A DNA stretch of 64,000 nucleotides from Planctomycetota bacterium (GTDB lineage: Bacteria; Planctomycetota; Phycisphaerae; Phycisphaerales; UBA1924), in assembly GCA_018968885.1 (NCBI GenBank), contig JAGWZK010000015.1, forward strand, positions 1 to 64,000, written 5' to 3'. Below, piece by piece: positions 25,177 to 34,705 of the stretch. The translations under genes were made by a program, and so were the position numbers. How positions within the stretch are numbered: position 1 is the stretch's first letter; every line of letters starts with the position of its first letter. Under the pieces are notes generated by a model, which worked only from the letters and a program-made list of their open reading frames with translations, did not search any database and had not been told where the DNA came from.

Positions 25177-27123
25177 ATGAAACGCGAGACTCTGACACAA
25201 CTGATCGCCGGGACTGTCGCGGCTGCCTCACTCGCCTCCTCGGGTGTCGTGGCTACATCACTCTCTGCCACCGCTGGCCGCGCCAAACTGGTCTACACCC
25301 AGCGCGCTGAAGAAGGGCAGCCCCCGCAGGTCGCACTTGGGATCGCCATGGGCGCGTTTCGTGGCATCTTTGTCAATTTCCTCTGGATCCGTGCCAACAA
25401 CCTCAAGGAAGCCGGCAAGTATCACGAATCCATCGAGCTCGCTCGCGCTATCACCAAGCTTCAGCCGCGCTTTCCCCGCGTATGGGTCTTTCACGCCTGG
25501 AACATGGCGTACAACATCTCGGTCGCGACTCAGACCAAGCAGGAACGCTACAACTGGGTCAATGCCGGGATCAACCTGCTTCGCGACGAGGGCATTCCTG
25601 CCAACCCCAACGACACGCTGATTCACAAGGAATTGGGTTGGATCTTCCTGCACAAGATTCAGGGATACACCGACGACGCCAACATGTACTACAAGCAGCA
25701 GGTTGCCGCCGAGTGGCAGGTGATCATGGGCGAACCCCCCAAGATTGATTTCAAGAATCGCGGGCGCGATGTCGTCATCAAGCAATACGCGGATTGGATT
25801 CGTGGTTTTGTCGATGCTCCTGACACGCTGAAGAAGCTCAACGAGGTCGATCCTGTCGCTGGCGCCATGTACCAGCGCGTCCGCGACATCATCGGCGACG
25901 AACTGGGAATGAACTTGCTCACTCGCGTTGAGATGATCAACGCGATGAATAAGTCTGTGCTCAAGCCCATCATGTCGGAAAAGATGAGCAACAAGAGCCG
26001 CGCCATCGCCACCATCATGGACAACACCGAGGAGCGCCCCGCTCTGGATACCGTGGTGCGGATGGTGCGCAAGCATGTGCTGGTCTCCAAGTACAACATG
26101 GAGCCGGACCGCATGTTGCGATACACGCGGCTCTTTGGTCCCATTGATTGGCGGCACCCCGCAGCGCACGGGCTGTATTGGTCGTTTCGTGGCAGCGAGC
26201 AGGGCAAGATGCGCTGGAACGATGCCAATCACCTCGACTTTGACTTTGTCAACACTGACCGCATCACCATTCACTCGCTGCAGGAACTCTGGCGCAGTGG
26301 TGAGTTGTACTTTGACTTTGTCCAGGCCGCCAATGGTCAGGCAGGCACGTATCTGGGCATTCCCAATTCGTACTTCGTGCAGAGTTACGGCGACATCGTC
26401 TATCGCCTCGCTGATGATTCGTGGGCAGACAATCGCGGCACACGCGCCTTCACCAGTTACGGCGCGGGGTACGAGAACTTCCTCAAAGACGCAACGCGGT
26501 TCTTCTATCGCCGCGGCGAGCGTGATGTCGCGGAAAAGTACCTGTCCTACCTCCGCCAGATTCCCATTCAGAATCTCAACAACCCCGATCGCAAGTACGA
26601 ACTCTCTGATCTCGACAAGTTTGTTGAACAGGAACTCAAGGATCGGCAGACTTCTCCTGACGTCGCAGTGCAAGAGGTCGTCGGCTCATTGATGGATGGA
26701 TTCCAGAAGGGGCTTCTGGGGCGTGATACCGAGGGATATCGCGCTGCTGTTGACTACGCTCGCGCCTTTCACGGCAACTACATGGCCCAGCAGCTCAAAG
26801 ATCTCATCGTCGGTGCCCGCACCGAGAAGATGCCGCGAGATTTCAACGAAGTCGCCGGCGTGGTTTTCAGCCAGTTCATCGAAATGCTCTCACCGGATGA
26901 GGCCGAGACCGCCTATGCAGGGGCCGATGATGAGTTGCGTCGCTGGGCTTTCGACAAGCTCAAGGGGATATATTCAGAGCTGTACGCCCAAGCCGCGGAA
27001 AAGGGTGGTCGAACCTTTGCCACGGTCTTCCCCGAGCCGCCGGGAATGGATCTCTTTAGAGCGCAGCGCCAGCGCGTCATGGAGCAACGTTCCCAGGATC
27101 GTGGCGATGTGAAAGAGAAGTGA
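25177..27123 (+). CDS. Conserved-looking membrane-anchored protein, TPR-like start
   Basis: A 648-aa protein with a hydrophobic N-terminal segment (~residues 7-30) that may be a signal anchor. The region ~55-115 (RGIFVNFLWIRANNLKEAGKYHESIELARAITKLQPRF, shortened: RANNLKEAGKY…) has TPR-like helix pairing. The rest is soluble, Tyr/Arg-rich and without a recognised catalytic motif. It starts 72 bases after the ABC permease on the same strand and ends the SPFH/ABC run. I read it as the accessory subunit of that transporter because of position only. Confidence 0.75.
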   Translation: MKRETLTQLIAGTVAAASLASSGVVATSLSATAGRAKLVYTQRAEEGQPPQVALGIAMGAFRGIFVNFLWIRANNLKEAGKYHESIELARAITKLQPRFPRVWVFHAWNMAYNISVATQTKQERYNWVNAGINLLRDEGIPANPNDTLIHKELGWIFLHKIQGYTDDANMYYKQQVAAEWQVIMGEPPKIDFKNRGRDVVIKQYADWIRGFVDAPDTLKKLNEVDPVAGAMYQRVRDIIGDELGMNLLTRVEMINAMNKSVLKPIMSEKMSNKSRAIATIMDNTEERPALDTVVRMVRKHVLVSKYNMEPDRMLRYTRLFGPIDWRHPAAHGLYWSFRGSEQGKMRWNDANHLDFDFVNTDRITIHSLQELWRSGELYFDFVQAANGQAGTYLGIPNSYFVQSYGDIVYRLADDSWADNRGTRAFTSYGAGYENFLKDATRFFYRRGERDVAEKYLSYLRQIPIQNLNNPDRKYELSDLDKFVEQELKDRQTSPDVAVQEVVGSLMDGFQKGLLGRDTEGYRAAVDYARAFHGNYMAQQLKDLIVGARTEKMPRDFNEVAGVVFSQFIEMLSPDEAETAYAGADDELRRWAFDKLKGIYSELYAQAAEKGGRTFATVFPEPPGMDLFRAQRQRVMEQRSQDRGDVKEK

Positions 27124-27169
27124 AAGAAAAGTAGCAGAGAAGGGATTCGCTTCCGCCGTGCTGCGGGCA

Positions 27170-28147
27170 TCACGCCGTCAGGCGTTGCATTGCCTCGCGA
27201 TACTTGGCGATGGTCCGCTCGACCACCTCGCCGGGAAGCTGAGGCCCCGGGGCCTGCTTGTTCCACTCGTTCTTTGCGACCAGCGTTTCCAGATATTCAC
27301 GCAGGTACTGCTTATCAAAGCTCTTCTGAGCCCGCCCCGGCGCGTAGTCATCCGCGGGCCAGAATCGTGACGAATCCGGCGTGAGTGCCTCATCGATCAG
27401 GATCGGGTCGGTGCCACCTTCAGGAATTCCGAATTCAAACTTGGTATCGGCGATGATGATGCCGCGGCTGCGGGCGTGCTCTGCCGCCGCCATATAGATC
27501 GCCAGCGTCGTCTCGCGTAGCTGCTCCATCACGTTCTCGCCTGCGATGCTCGCGGCACGGTCAAACGAGATGTTCTCATCGTGCTTTCCCAATTCTTCTT
27601 TGGTCGCCGGAGTGAAGATCGGCATTGGAAGTTTGGCACATTGGGTGAGTCCTGATGGCAATTTCACGCCGCAGACTGATTGGCTCTGCTGGTATTCCTT
27701 CCAACCAGACCCTTCCAGATAGCCGCGGGCCACGCACTCGATAGGGATGACCCGTGCCTTTCGCGCGATCATGATGCGACCGGCCAGTTGCTCTCGCGTG
27801 GTGCCACCGGGTGAAAAGATGGTTTCAGGTAGCAGGGTGTGATCGGTGGAGATCAGGTGCGTGCGAGCCAGGCCCCGCGCTTCGATAAACCGCAACCAGA
27901 AGGTGGAAAGTTGCGTGAGAACCGCGCCCTTGCCGGTGATCGGCGTCGGCATGACCACATCAAACGCCGAGATGCGGTCGCTAGCGGTGATGAGGAGTGC
28001 CCCGCCGGCTGCCGCGGGGAGTGCCCCGGTCAGCAATCCGGCAGGAATTTCATAGACATCCCGCACCTTGCCTTTGCGTAATAGAGGCAACTGCAACGAG
28101 GTCTCCAGCAAGGGCGATTCAGGAGCATTCGGGGCTGTGGGGGGCAT
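27170..28147 (-). CDS. purC: SAICAR synthetase (purine biosynthesis)
   Basis: Joins aspartate to CAIR with ATP in de novo purine synthesis. The product is 325 aa, the longer form. Family segments seen are RKGKVRDVYE (ATP loop), TASDRISAFDVVMP, ECVARGYLEGSGWKEY, IADTKFEFG and the substrate segment LIDEALTPDSSRFWP. I choose the ATG at 28147; a GTG at 28168 would add seven residues. It converges with the gene ending at 27123 and diverges from the GH10-like gene. Confidence 0.95.
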   Translation of the reverse strand: MPPTAPNAPESPLLETSLQLPLLRKGKVRDVYEIPAGLLTGALPAAAGGALLITASDRISAFDVVMPTPITGKGAVLTQLSTFWLRFIEARGLARTHLISTDHTLLPETIFSPGGTTREQLAGRIMIARKARVIPIECVARGYLEGSGWKEYQQSQSVCGVKLPSGLTQCAKLPMPIFTPATKEELGKHDENISFDRAASIAGENVMEQLRETTLAIYMAAAEHARSRGIIIADTKFEFGIPEGGTDPILIDEALTPDSSRFWPADDYAPGRAQKSFDKQYLREYLETLVAKNEWNKQAPGPQLPGEVVERTIAKYREAMQRLTA

Positions 28148-28323
28148 GTACGCAGGGTACTCAATCACCCCTCCGGCTCGCCCGGTTCCGACATTTCCGG
28201 TCTCAATGCCGACGCGGCTTGCCCGCCCAGTTGCTACCGTTGCCTTCGAGCCAGCACAGGACGCTGGGTGGTGTTGTGGGGACTTGGGGAAGCGGGCTCA
28301 CACGCGGAGGTTTGGCGGCACAG

Positions 28324-30066
28324 ATGCTGGCGTTTCGTTGTTTTGACAGTTACACCAGTGGTCAGGGAAGCCCCGGCCGTGCACTCGATCTGACTCAGGC
28401 GTACGCCTTTGGGCAGGACGATGTGCCGATTTCCGCTGCCGTCGTGCAAGAGAACGACATCATCCGCATTGAGCGGACGGGTACCGATGCCGCTGGGCTT
28501 GCGTTGCAGGCCGCTGCCCGGCTTCCTGACGGCAAGGGCTCGCTGGGCTTGCTGGCTCTGCAGACGTGCTTGCTGCCAGAGCGGGTCGAGCCATATACGC
28601 TGTCGCTGGAACTGGCTCGCCACCGCATCATGCTCTTTCTGAACAAACTGGAAGAGTGGGACTTCTTTGATCTGGCAACCGACGACCCCGTCATGGTCAT
28701 TTTCGAGCGTGCGCGGCAGGCCTTTACCGCAGCCCTGGTCACCGCCAACGCGCACGCCACCCAATCGGATCTGGTGAAGGCCGACCTGCTGGCCCAGGAT
28801 GCTCTTGGTCTGGCGGTTGATGCCGGCGAGCGTCTGGCCTTGTTGAACGCCCAGCGCACTCTGCCTCTGCGCCAATCCGGTCAGTTGTACGCGCGTGCGG
28901 CGCAGCGTCTGGAAGCCCTGACTCAGGAAGCTCCCTCCCCCGGGGTGCCCATCACCTTGCCCGGCGAACACCTGACAGTTCTCCCCGGCGTGGCTCAGAT
29001 CGGCTGCGCCATTTCGCCCGTGTCGATCAGCGAGCCCGTCGCCAAGGCACTTACGGGCGTCTGCGACTTTGTCACCATGCCGATGCGCTGGCTGGAGTTG
29101 GAGCCCGAAGAAGGTGAGCAGGCCTTTGGCCCCACCGATCGCTGGATCGAGTGGGCTCTCAAGGTGGCCAAGTTGCCGGTGGTGGGTGGGCCGCTGCTGG
29201 ATTTCCGTATCAACTCCACTCCCGATTGGCTGTACATCTGGGAGAATGATTACGAAACCCTGCGCGAGATGATCTATGAGCACGTGCAGGCGGTGGTGAC
29301 GCGCTATCGCCGCACCATCAGCCGCTGGACGATTTGCAGTGGCTTGAACACGGGCACCAGCTTCAAATTAAGTCCTGAGCAGGTGATGGATCTCACTCGC
29401 TCATGTGCCTTCATCGTGCGCAAGTTGCACCCTCAGGCGCGAATTCAGGTCGAGATCAGTCAGCCCTGGGGTGAGTACTTCTCACTCAACCGCAGAAGCG
29501 TGCCGCCGCTTGTGTATGCCGACACACTGATACAAGCAGGCGTGCCTTTGGACATCATCGCTCTGCGCTTGCAGATGGCCCAGCCCCTCCCCGGTCAGAT
29601 GACGCGCGATCTGATGGCGATCTCATCGATGCTGGACAAGTTTGCCGCGCTTGATCGACCAATCGCGATCACAGCAGTGGGGTGCCCCAGTGAGGCGATG
29701 CAGCCCGCAGCCCCGCCCACCCGTCGCGCGGCCAACGCAAACCCCTTTGCCGATGAGTTGGATAACGAAGACGCCACCGTGGATTCCGGGCCGATTCTGA
29801 ATCCTGGCACATGGCGCAAGCCCTGGAACGAGGCGACGCAGGCCGATTGGCTGGCTCAGGTTGTTGCCGTGTGTGCAGCCAAGCCCGGCATCGCCAGTGT
29901 CTGCTGGCAGGACATGGTCGAGGTCACAGGCCGCGCCCGTCCCCCGGAAATGCCCGCCGGCGGCTTGATCACGCAGGCCGGCGCACACAAAGCCGCGCTC
30001 AACAAGCTCGCGCTCATTCGCGCCGCACTCCGCGAGGGACGCACCGTCCCAGTGCCACCACTGTGA
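28324..30066 (+). CDS. GH10 (endo-xylanase)-like protein, probably not catalytic
   Basis: A 580-aa protein whose second half has GH10 barrel features: FVTMPMRWLELEPEEGE, RWIEWALKVAKLPVVGG, PDWLY…YETLREMIYEHVQAVVTRY. In active GH10 enzymes the acid/base Glu follows Asn (NE); here the strand reads ICSGLNTG, so Thr replaces Glu. The nucleophile normally sits in an ITE motif; here the strand reads ITAVGCPSE, so Ala replaces it. No signal peptide is visible. I choose the ATG at 28324, with GGAGG 13 bases upstream. The role is unknown; sugar binding without cleavage is possible. ribF starts 16 bases on. Confidence 0.75.
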   Translation: MLAFRCFDSYTSGQGSPGRALDLTQAYAFGQDDVPISAAVVQENDIIRIERTGTDAAGLALQAAARLPDGKGSLGLLALQTCLLPERVEPYTLSLELARHRIMLFLNKLEEWDFFDLATDDPVMVIFERARQAFTAALVTANAHATQSDLVKADLLAQDALGLAVDAGERLALLNAQRTLPLRQSGQLYARAAQRLEALTQEAPSPGVPITLPGEHLTVLPGVAQIGCAISPVSISEPVAKALTGVCDFVTMPMRWLELEPEEGEQAFGPTDRWIEWALKVAKLPVVGGPLLDFRINSTPDWLYIWENDYETLREMIYEHVQAVVTRYRRTISRWTICSGLNTGTSFKLSPEQVMDLTRSCAFIVRKLHPQARIQVEISQPWGEYFSLNRRSVPPLVYADTLIQAGVPLDIIALRLQMAQPLPGQMTRDLMAISSMLDKFAALDRPIAITAVGCPSEAMQPAAPPTRRAANANPFADELDNEDATVDSGPILNPGTWRKPWNEATQADWLAQVVAVCAAKPGIASVCWQDMVEVTGRARPPEMPAGGLITQAGAHKAALNKLALIRAALREGRTVPVPPL

Positions 30067-30082
30067 ACTAAGGGAGTGCGCG

Positions 30083-31054
30083 GTGGGCCAGCGATCCGTC
30101 ATCCTCATCGGCAACTTTGATGGTGTGCACCTTGGGCATCAGGCCTTGGTGACCAAAGCCGTCGCGATTGCTCACGCGCAACCTACTCCTACTCGCGTGA
30201 TTGCACTCACGTTCGATCCGAACCCGACCAGTGTGCTGCGCCCCGGGGCCGAGCCGCCACGGCTTTCCACTTTCGCACAAAGGCAAGAATGGCTCTCTCA
30301 CTGCGGCGTTCACGACGTGCGGCAGTTGGTCCCCGTTCCTGAGCTCCTTGATCTCTCCCCTCAGGCGTTTGTGGATCAGGTTCTGATGCCACTTGCGCCC
30401 GTGGCCGTCGTGGAAGGGCCGGACTTTCACTTTGGCAAAGGCCGGGCTGGCACCCCCGCTGTGCTGAAAGAACTGGGTACTGAGCGTGGGTTCGCCGTGC
30501 ACATCGAGCACCCCATCGAGATCGATCTCAATGATCACACGCTGGTGACATGCTCCAGCACGCGTATCCGCTGGTTGCTTGCACGAGGCCGTGTGAATGA
30601 TGCTGCGCGAGTGCTGGGTCGCCCGTACACGATCCGCGGCACGGTGGTGCAGGGTGATCGCCGGGGCCGCACGATTGGCGTTCCCACAGCCAATGTGCAA
30701 ACGGATCAGGTGTTCCCGGCTCTTGGTGTCTATGCCGGTTCAGTCAAGCTGCCTGATGGGAGAGAAGTGCCCGCCGCCATCAGCGTGAGCACTCGCCCCA
30801 CGTTTGGTGGCAATGGTGTGCGGCTGGAGGCGCACCTGCTGGATTGTCCGACATCTCCCCATCAACCCAACCTCCCCGGCCTTCCTGAATATGGGTGGGA
30901 AATCCAGGTCGCCATCCACAGTTGGCTGCGAGATGATCTGAAACTGCCTGGACTCGATGCCATTCGTGCCCAGATTTCCCGTGATATTGCGCGTGTGCGC
31001 GATTTGGCCACCACGCAGCATCAATCACGCGGCAACAATCTGGCTCATGCCTGA
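30083..31054 (+). CDS. ribF: Bifunctional riboflavin kinase/FAD synthetase
   Basis: Turns riboflavin into FMN and then FAD in the cytoplasm. The product is 323 aa. The N-terminal nucleotidyltransferase has GNFDGVHLGHQ (HxGH-like, ~residues 10-20) and CSSTRIRW (~165-172). The C-terminal kinase domain has GRTIGVPTANV (~195-205) and GVYAGSV. It starts at a GTG with AGGGAG upstream. The nrnA-like gene overlaps its end by eight bases, so they are cotranscribed; ribF near nrnA is common in bacteria. Confidence 0.95.
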   Translation: MGQRSVILIGNFDGVHLGHQALVTKAVAIAHAQPTPTRVIALTFDPNPTSVLRPGAEPPRLSTFAQRQEWLSHCGVHDVRQLVPVPELLDLSPQAFVDQVLMPLAPVAVVEGPDFHFGKGRAGTPAVLKELGTERGFAVHIEHPIEIDLNDHTLVTCSSTRIRWLLARGRVNDAARVLGRPYTIRGTVVQGDRRGRTIGVPTANVQTDQVFPALGVYAGSVKLPDGREVPAAISVSTRPTFGGNGVRLEAHLLDCPTSPHQPNLPGLPEYGWEIQVAIHSWLRDDLKLPGLDAIRAQISRDIARVRDLATTQHQSRGNNLAHA

Positions 31055-32168
31055 TGCCGCACCGATCCATCTTTCTCTGCCACCGATTGCTTACACCGCG
31101 AATGCAACTGCCGCTGAGATTGCCGACGCCATTCGTCAGGCATCGCAGCGGGGCAGAATCATCATCGTCACGCACTTGAAACCGGACGGTGATGCCGCGG
31201 GGTCGGCGCTGGGTCTGGCTCGCGCGATCACTCTTCTTTCTGGCAATCGTGGTGTCACGGTTTGGCACGGCGGTCCGGTTCCGGCGTGGATGTCGGAATT
31301 GCACGGTCAGACGCCCTATGAACTCGTCGACCGTGCTCGCTGGGAGCCAGGTGGGGGCGTGGACCCCGTGGGTGTGTCCCTCACGGTGATCGTCGACACC
31401 GGCAGTTGGACGCAGCTCGAACACGTGCAGCGCTGGATTGATGAGCGAGCATCGTCGTGTCTGATCATCGATCATCATCGCCAGGGTGAGGCGCGTTTGG
31501 CGCTGCGTCGTTACATCGATACATCTGCCGCCGCGGCGTGCCAGATGGTGGCGCACGTGGCGGCTGCTCTCTTGAGTACCCCGATCAATCGCCTGCCGGT
31601 AGACGTCGCCACACCGTTGTACCTTGGCCTGGCCACCGACACCGGCTGGTTCCGTCACAGCAACGTCAATGGTGATGTCATGCGCCTTGCTGCTGATCTG
31701 ATCGAATCCGGCGCCAACCCCTCGGGTCTGTATCAACTGGTCGAGCAGCAGGACAGACTGCCTCGCCTGAAACTGCTTGCGCGTGCCATGGATTCGCTCG
31801 AGATCGTCAACGACGGCACCATCGGCGTGATGACACTTACCAAGCGGGATTTCGCCTCCGCTGGCGCGACGCTGAATGACAGTGGTGGGTTTGTTGATTT
31901 TCCCGCCCTCATCGCCTCCGTGCGTGTCGTCGCGCTATTGACTGAAACCGACGACTTTGCCACGCGTCAATCCCTCACTAAGATCAGCATGCGTTCCAAG
32001 AGTGGCAAAAACGCAGTGGATGTCAACGCGGTTGCTGGCAAGTTTGGTGGGGGCGGTCACTTCGCCGCCGCTGGTGGACGCACCGCGCTCGCGCTGACTG
32101 AGGCCAAACAGGCCGTGATCGAGGCCATCATTCAGCAAATGCGCGTGTCTCAGGGACAGGCATCATGA
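31047..32168 (+). CDS. nrnA: DHH-family phosphoesterase, NrnA-like nanoRNase/pAp phosphatase
   Basis: A 373-aa enzyme expected to degrade very short RNAs and 3'-phosphoadenosine phosphate. Family motifs: THLKPDGDAAGSALG (motif I, ~residue 38-52), VIVDTGS (~115), IIDHHRQG (the DHH motif, ~141) and, in the DHHA1 domain, GGGGHFAAAGGR (~335). The ATG at 31047 lies inside the ribF end (8-base overlap), and its own stop overlaps the methyltransferase ATG (ATGA). Confidence 0.92.
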   Translation: MPDAAPIHLSLPPIAYTANATAAEIADAIRQASQRGRIIIVTHLKPDGDAAGSALGLARAITLLSGNRGVTVWHGGPVPAWMSELHGQTPYELVDRARWEPGGGVDPVGVSLTVIVDTGSWTQLEHVQRWIDERASSCLIIDHHRQGEARLALRRYIDTSAAAACQMVAHVAAALLSTPINRLPVDVATPLYLGLATDTGWFRHSNVNGDVMRLAADLIESGANPSGLYQLVEQQDRLPRLKLLARAMDSLEIVNDGTIGVMTLTKRDFASAGATLNDSGGFVDFPALIASVRVVALLTETDDFATRQSLTKISMRSKSGKNAVDVNAVAGKFGGGGHFAAAGGRTALALTEAKQAVIEAIIQQMRVSQGQAS

Positions 32169-33034
32169 ACCAGGATCGCAGTGGCAAACCCGGCGGCAGG
32201 CCGCACCAACGCAGCGGAGGGATCCGCCGCATGGATGGTCAGCGTGCTGATCGGCACGAGCTGGGCGATGACGATCGCGCCCCACGAAATCCCGCTTTCA
32301 AGCGCCCACCCTTGCGCCTGCAAACCACAACACTGTGGGAATATCCCAGCCAGCATTACACCAGCACCAGTGGCAAGGTGATGCAGGGTGACAAGGACTA
32401 CGTCGGTGCGACACCTTCCTGGGTCATCTGGCAACTGCTGATGCGTTACACCCGCGAAGGAGACACGGTCGTCGATCCCTTTTGTGGCAGCGGCACAACG
32501 CTGGATGTGTGCACGGACCTGAATCGCACGGGGATTGGGTTTGACTTCACCCCCCGGCGTCCGGATATTCGTCAGGCCAGCGCCATCAAGCTCCCTTTGC
32601 AGGACGGCAGCGCAGACTTTGTGTTCATGGATCCACCCTACGGCGCCCACGTGCGTTACAGCGAGACCCCTGGCGACATCGGCCATCACGATGTGCACGA
32701 GGATTCGGGTCGAGAGAAGTACTTCGAAGGGATGGCCAAAGCGATCTTTGAGGCCAATCGCGTGCTGAAAGACCGTCGCTACTTTGCGCTGTACGTCAGC
32801 GATTCATACAAAAAACCCAAGGGGCAGGGTGGCAACAGCCGCACTGGCTTTGTACCCATCGGCTTTGAACTCTTCAACATCATGTGCGAGTGCTTTCACC
32901 CCACCGACATCATCACCGTGGTGCGGCACAATCAGAAACTCGGCAAGGGCAACTGGCACAAAGCCGCCGAAGAAGGCAATTTCTTCCTTCGCGGCTTCAA
33001 TTATCTCTTCATCATGAAGAAGCAAGAGGATTGA
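32165..33034 (+). CDS. Orphan DNA (N4/N6) methyltransferase-like protein
   Basis: A 289-aa SAM-dependent methyltransferase. After a basic, low-complexity N-terminus (~50 aa), it has the SAM loop VVDPFCGSGTTLDVC (~residues 100-114) and the catalytic FMDPPYGAH (~153). The order, SAM loop before DPPY, differs from beta-class restriction methyltransferases. No restriction enzyme or specificity subunit is adjacent. It is ATGA-coupled to nrnA in a ribF-nrnA run, so a housekeeping or RNA substrate cannot be excluded. Confidence 0.82.
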   Translation: MNQDRSGKPGGRPHQRSGGIRRMDGQRADRHELGDDDRAPRNPAFKRPPLRLQTTTLWEYPSQHYTSTSGKVMQGDKDYVGATPSWVIWQLLMRYTREGDTVVDPFCGSGTTLDVCTDLNRTGIGFDFTPRRPDIRQASAIKLPLQDGSADFVFMDPPYGAHVRYSETPGDIGHHDVHEDSGREKYFEGMAKAIFEANRVLKDRRYFALYVSDSYKKPKGQGGNSRTGFVPIGFELFNIMCECFHPTDIITVVRHNQKLGKGNWHKAAEEGNFFLRGFNYLFIMKKQED

Positions 33035-33053
33035 AGCAGGACGAATGAGTCGA

Positions 33054-33068
33054 GTGAATTGAATTCAC
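33054..33068. repeat. 15-base inverted repeat between convergent genes
   Basis: GTGAATT-G-AATTCAC is perfectly self-complementary around a central G. It fills the gap between the methyltransferase stop and the convergent stop at 33069. There is no T-run, so terminator activity is uncertain. Confidence 0.5.
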
Positions 33069-34178
33069 TTACCGCGCCTCGCGCTCTCCCACCCAGCCGA
33101 ATCCATACACCTTGCCGGGCTGGAGCCCCTTCACCGGCTTGATCCGCGCCTTGGTGATCGCCTCGACAATCGTTGGAATCTCTTCGGTCTTGAGCCGGTC
33201 TGCTGAGATCACAACTGCATCGTCAAAATCAATCTCCGCCTTGTCACACATTTCTGCCAGAGTGTCAAAGGCGGTCTCTTCGGCTTGCTTCAGATGATCC
33301 GCGGCCAAGCACACCTGGGCGTAGCGGGTCTCTTTCTCATTCTCGCCTCGCAACAGGCATCGCCACGCTGTGGTGCCCAGCGCGTTCTGATCATCATCCA
33401 CGTTGGTTTCTGGATCGATGTTCAGTACCAGTTTCCAATCGTCCTTGAGAAACTCAAGAATCTGCTCTCCATCCAAGAGCTCGGGTCGATCGCCCGGTGC
33501 CAGCAGCACGCCGCGATGTTCATGGCTTGCCGAGTCGGCCCCTGCCGGATCACTCATCGCAGAAAGATCAAATGCAGCCAGAACCTTCTCGATCTTCTCC
33601 TTCAGAACCGGCTCGGCTCGCACCGTGACAATTTTGTGCTCATCGATGAAAATGTAGAAAAAGGGCTCTTCACTCATCGCCCCGAAGCCCACCAGACCAT
33701 CCTCAAAGAAAAAATCCCGCAACCAGCGGCAGGCATTCAAAAACCGATCCGTACCCACCAGTTCGTACGTGATGTAGGGGTCCACCTCGCGAAACGCGTC
33801 TCGCCCCAATACGTCCAGGATCGGGTACACCCGTCCGGGAAGCAAGCTAAACAGAGCGCGGCACAGCGATTCCACCCGGTGCGCAGAAATGACGGCATCA
33901 AAAACATACCGATCTGGCCATTCTTCCCAATCGTCGGGGTTTCCTGACCCGGAACGCTCTCCCTCTTCGCCTGGTTCAGCTCCATCCGGTTCAGGATGGA
34001 ACCCGCCGGAGGTGTTTCCGGGACCGCTTCCCCCCTCGCCGCCGCCATCTGCCGATTCAAAAGTCACTGTGTACCCGGGCTTTGGGTCCATTTTCTCCAC
34101 GGGATAGACCCCCAGCGGAAACTGAAAATCTCCAACAGTGACGCGCGTGATCGACTTGTCGGCTTGGCAACGGGGCAT
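33069..34178 (-). CDS. Hypothetical acidic cytoplasmic protein
   Basis: A 369-aa protein with no signal peptide or membrane segment. A Gly/Glu/Pro-rich, acidic low-complexity region (~residues 40-90) separates a small N-terminal part from the main domain, which I do not recognise. I choose the ATG at 34178; a start 12 codons upstream is possible. It converges with the methyltransferase and its upstream region backs onto the secretin leader. Confidence 0.65.
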   Translation of the reverse strand: MPRCQADKSITRVTVGDFQFPLGVYPVEKMDPKPGYTVTFESADGGGEGGSGPGNTSGGFHPEPDGAEPGEEGERSGSGNPDDWEEWPDRYVFDAVISAHRVESLCRALFSLLPGRVYPILDVLGRDAFREVDPYITYELVGTDRFLNACRWLRDFFFEDGLVGFGAMSEEPFFYIFIDEHKIVTVRAEPVLKEKIEKVLAAFDLSAMSDPAGADSASHEHRGVLLAPGDRPELLDGEQILEFLKDDWKLVLNIDPETNVDDDQNALGTTAWRCLLRGENEKETRYAQVCLAADHLKQAEETAFDTLAEMCDKAEIDFDDAVVISADRLKTEEIPTIVEAITKARIKPVKGLQPGKVYGFGWVGEREAR

Positions 34179-34337
34179 GTGGGTCGAGGATATCTCACTG
34201 TCTCGATGCCGCAAATCGACTGCGAGTTATAGGACTAAATGATCTAAATCCCCTGTTTGGGTGTGGTTCTTGCGTGCCAGGCGACAATTTCGGCGATCTT
34301 GGGGTCCAGGGGTGCAACTTTGAGTGGGGGGGCCGGT

Positions 34338-34366
34338 TTGCAAGTTTGACGGCGGGCCGCTATCTT
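34338..34366 (+). promoter_or_regulatory. Sigma-70-like promoter candidate for the secretin gene
   Basis: TTGCAA (34338-34343), 17-base spacer, TATCTT (34361-34366). Match to consensus is moderate. It is the best pair I see in the region and would start transcription near 34373. Confidence 0.4.
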
Positions 34367-34705
34367 CCGCCCTCACATTTCGTTCCCAAGCGTCCGTGAC
34401 CCGGGCGAGTATGGGGAGTGGTGAGGCGGATCCTGCTGCATGCTGGCGTGCGTTGTCGCGCCGGGTTCATGCATCGGCCTGCCAAAGTCCCTTCAGGGAC
34501 GACCACCACGGAGTGTGAGCGCGACGCGGAGATGAATGAGGCGTGCCTCGTGCAGTTCTGATGTCTCGTGAGGTGAGGCGGTTTCTTCGCGGAAATGCGC
34601 CCCATGCAGTTGTATTGGATGTATTGGTGGTGCGGCGAGTCGAGTTTCGTCGCACCCCCGGCAGATTCCTGCGGGAACAACCGGGAATTCAGGTTTGGCA
34701 TTTGA

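Noticed and set aside
34373..34600. Possible c-di-GMP or other known riboswitch in the secretin leader
   Set aside because: I looked for the GEMM core and other familiar riboswitch cores and could not find one; only simple hairpins are seen.
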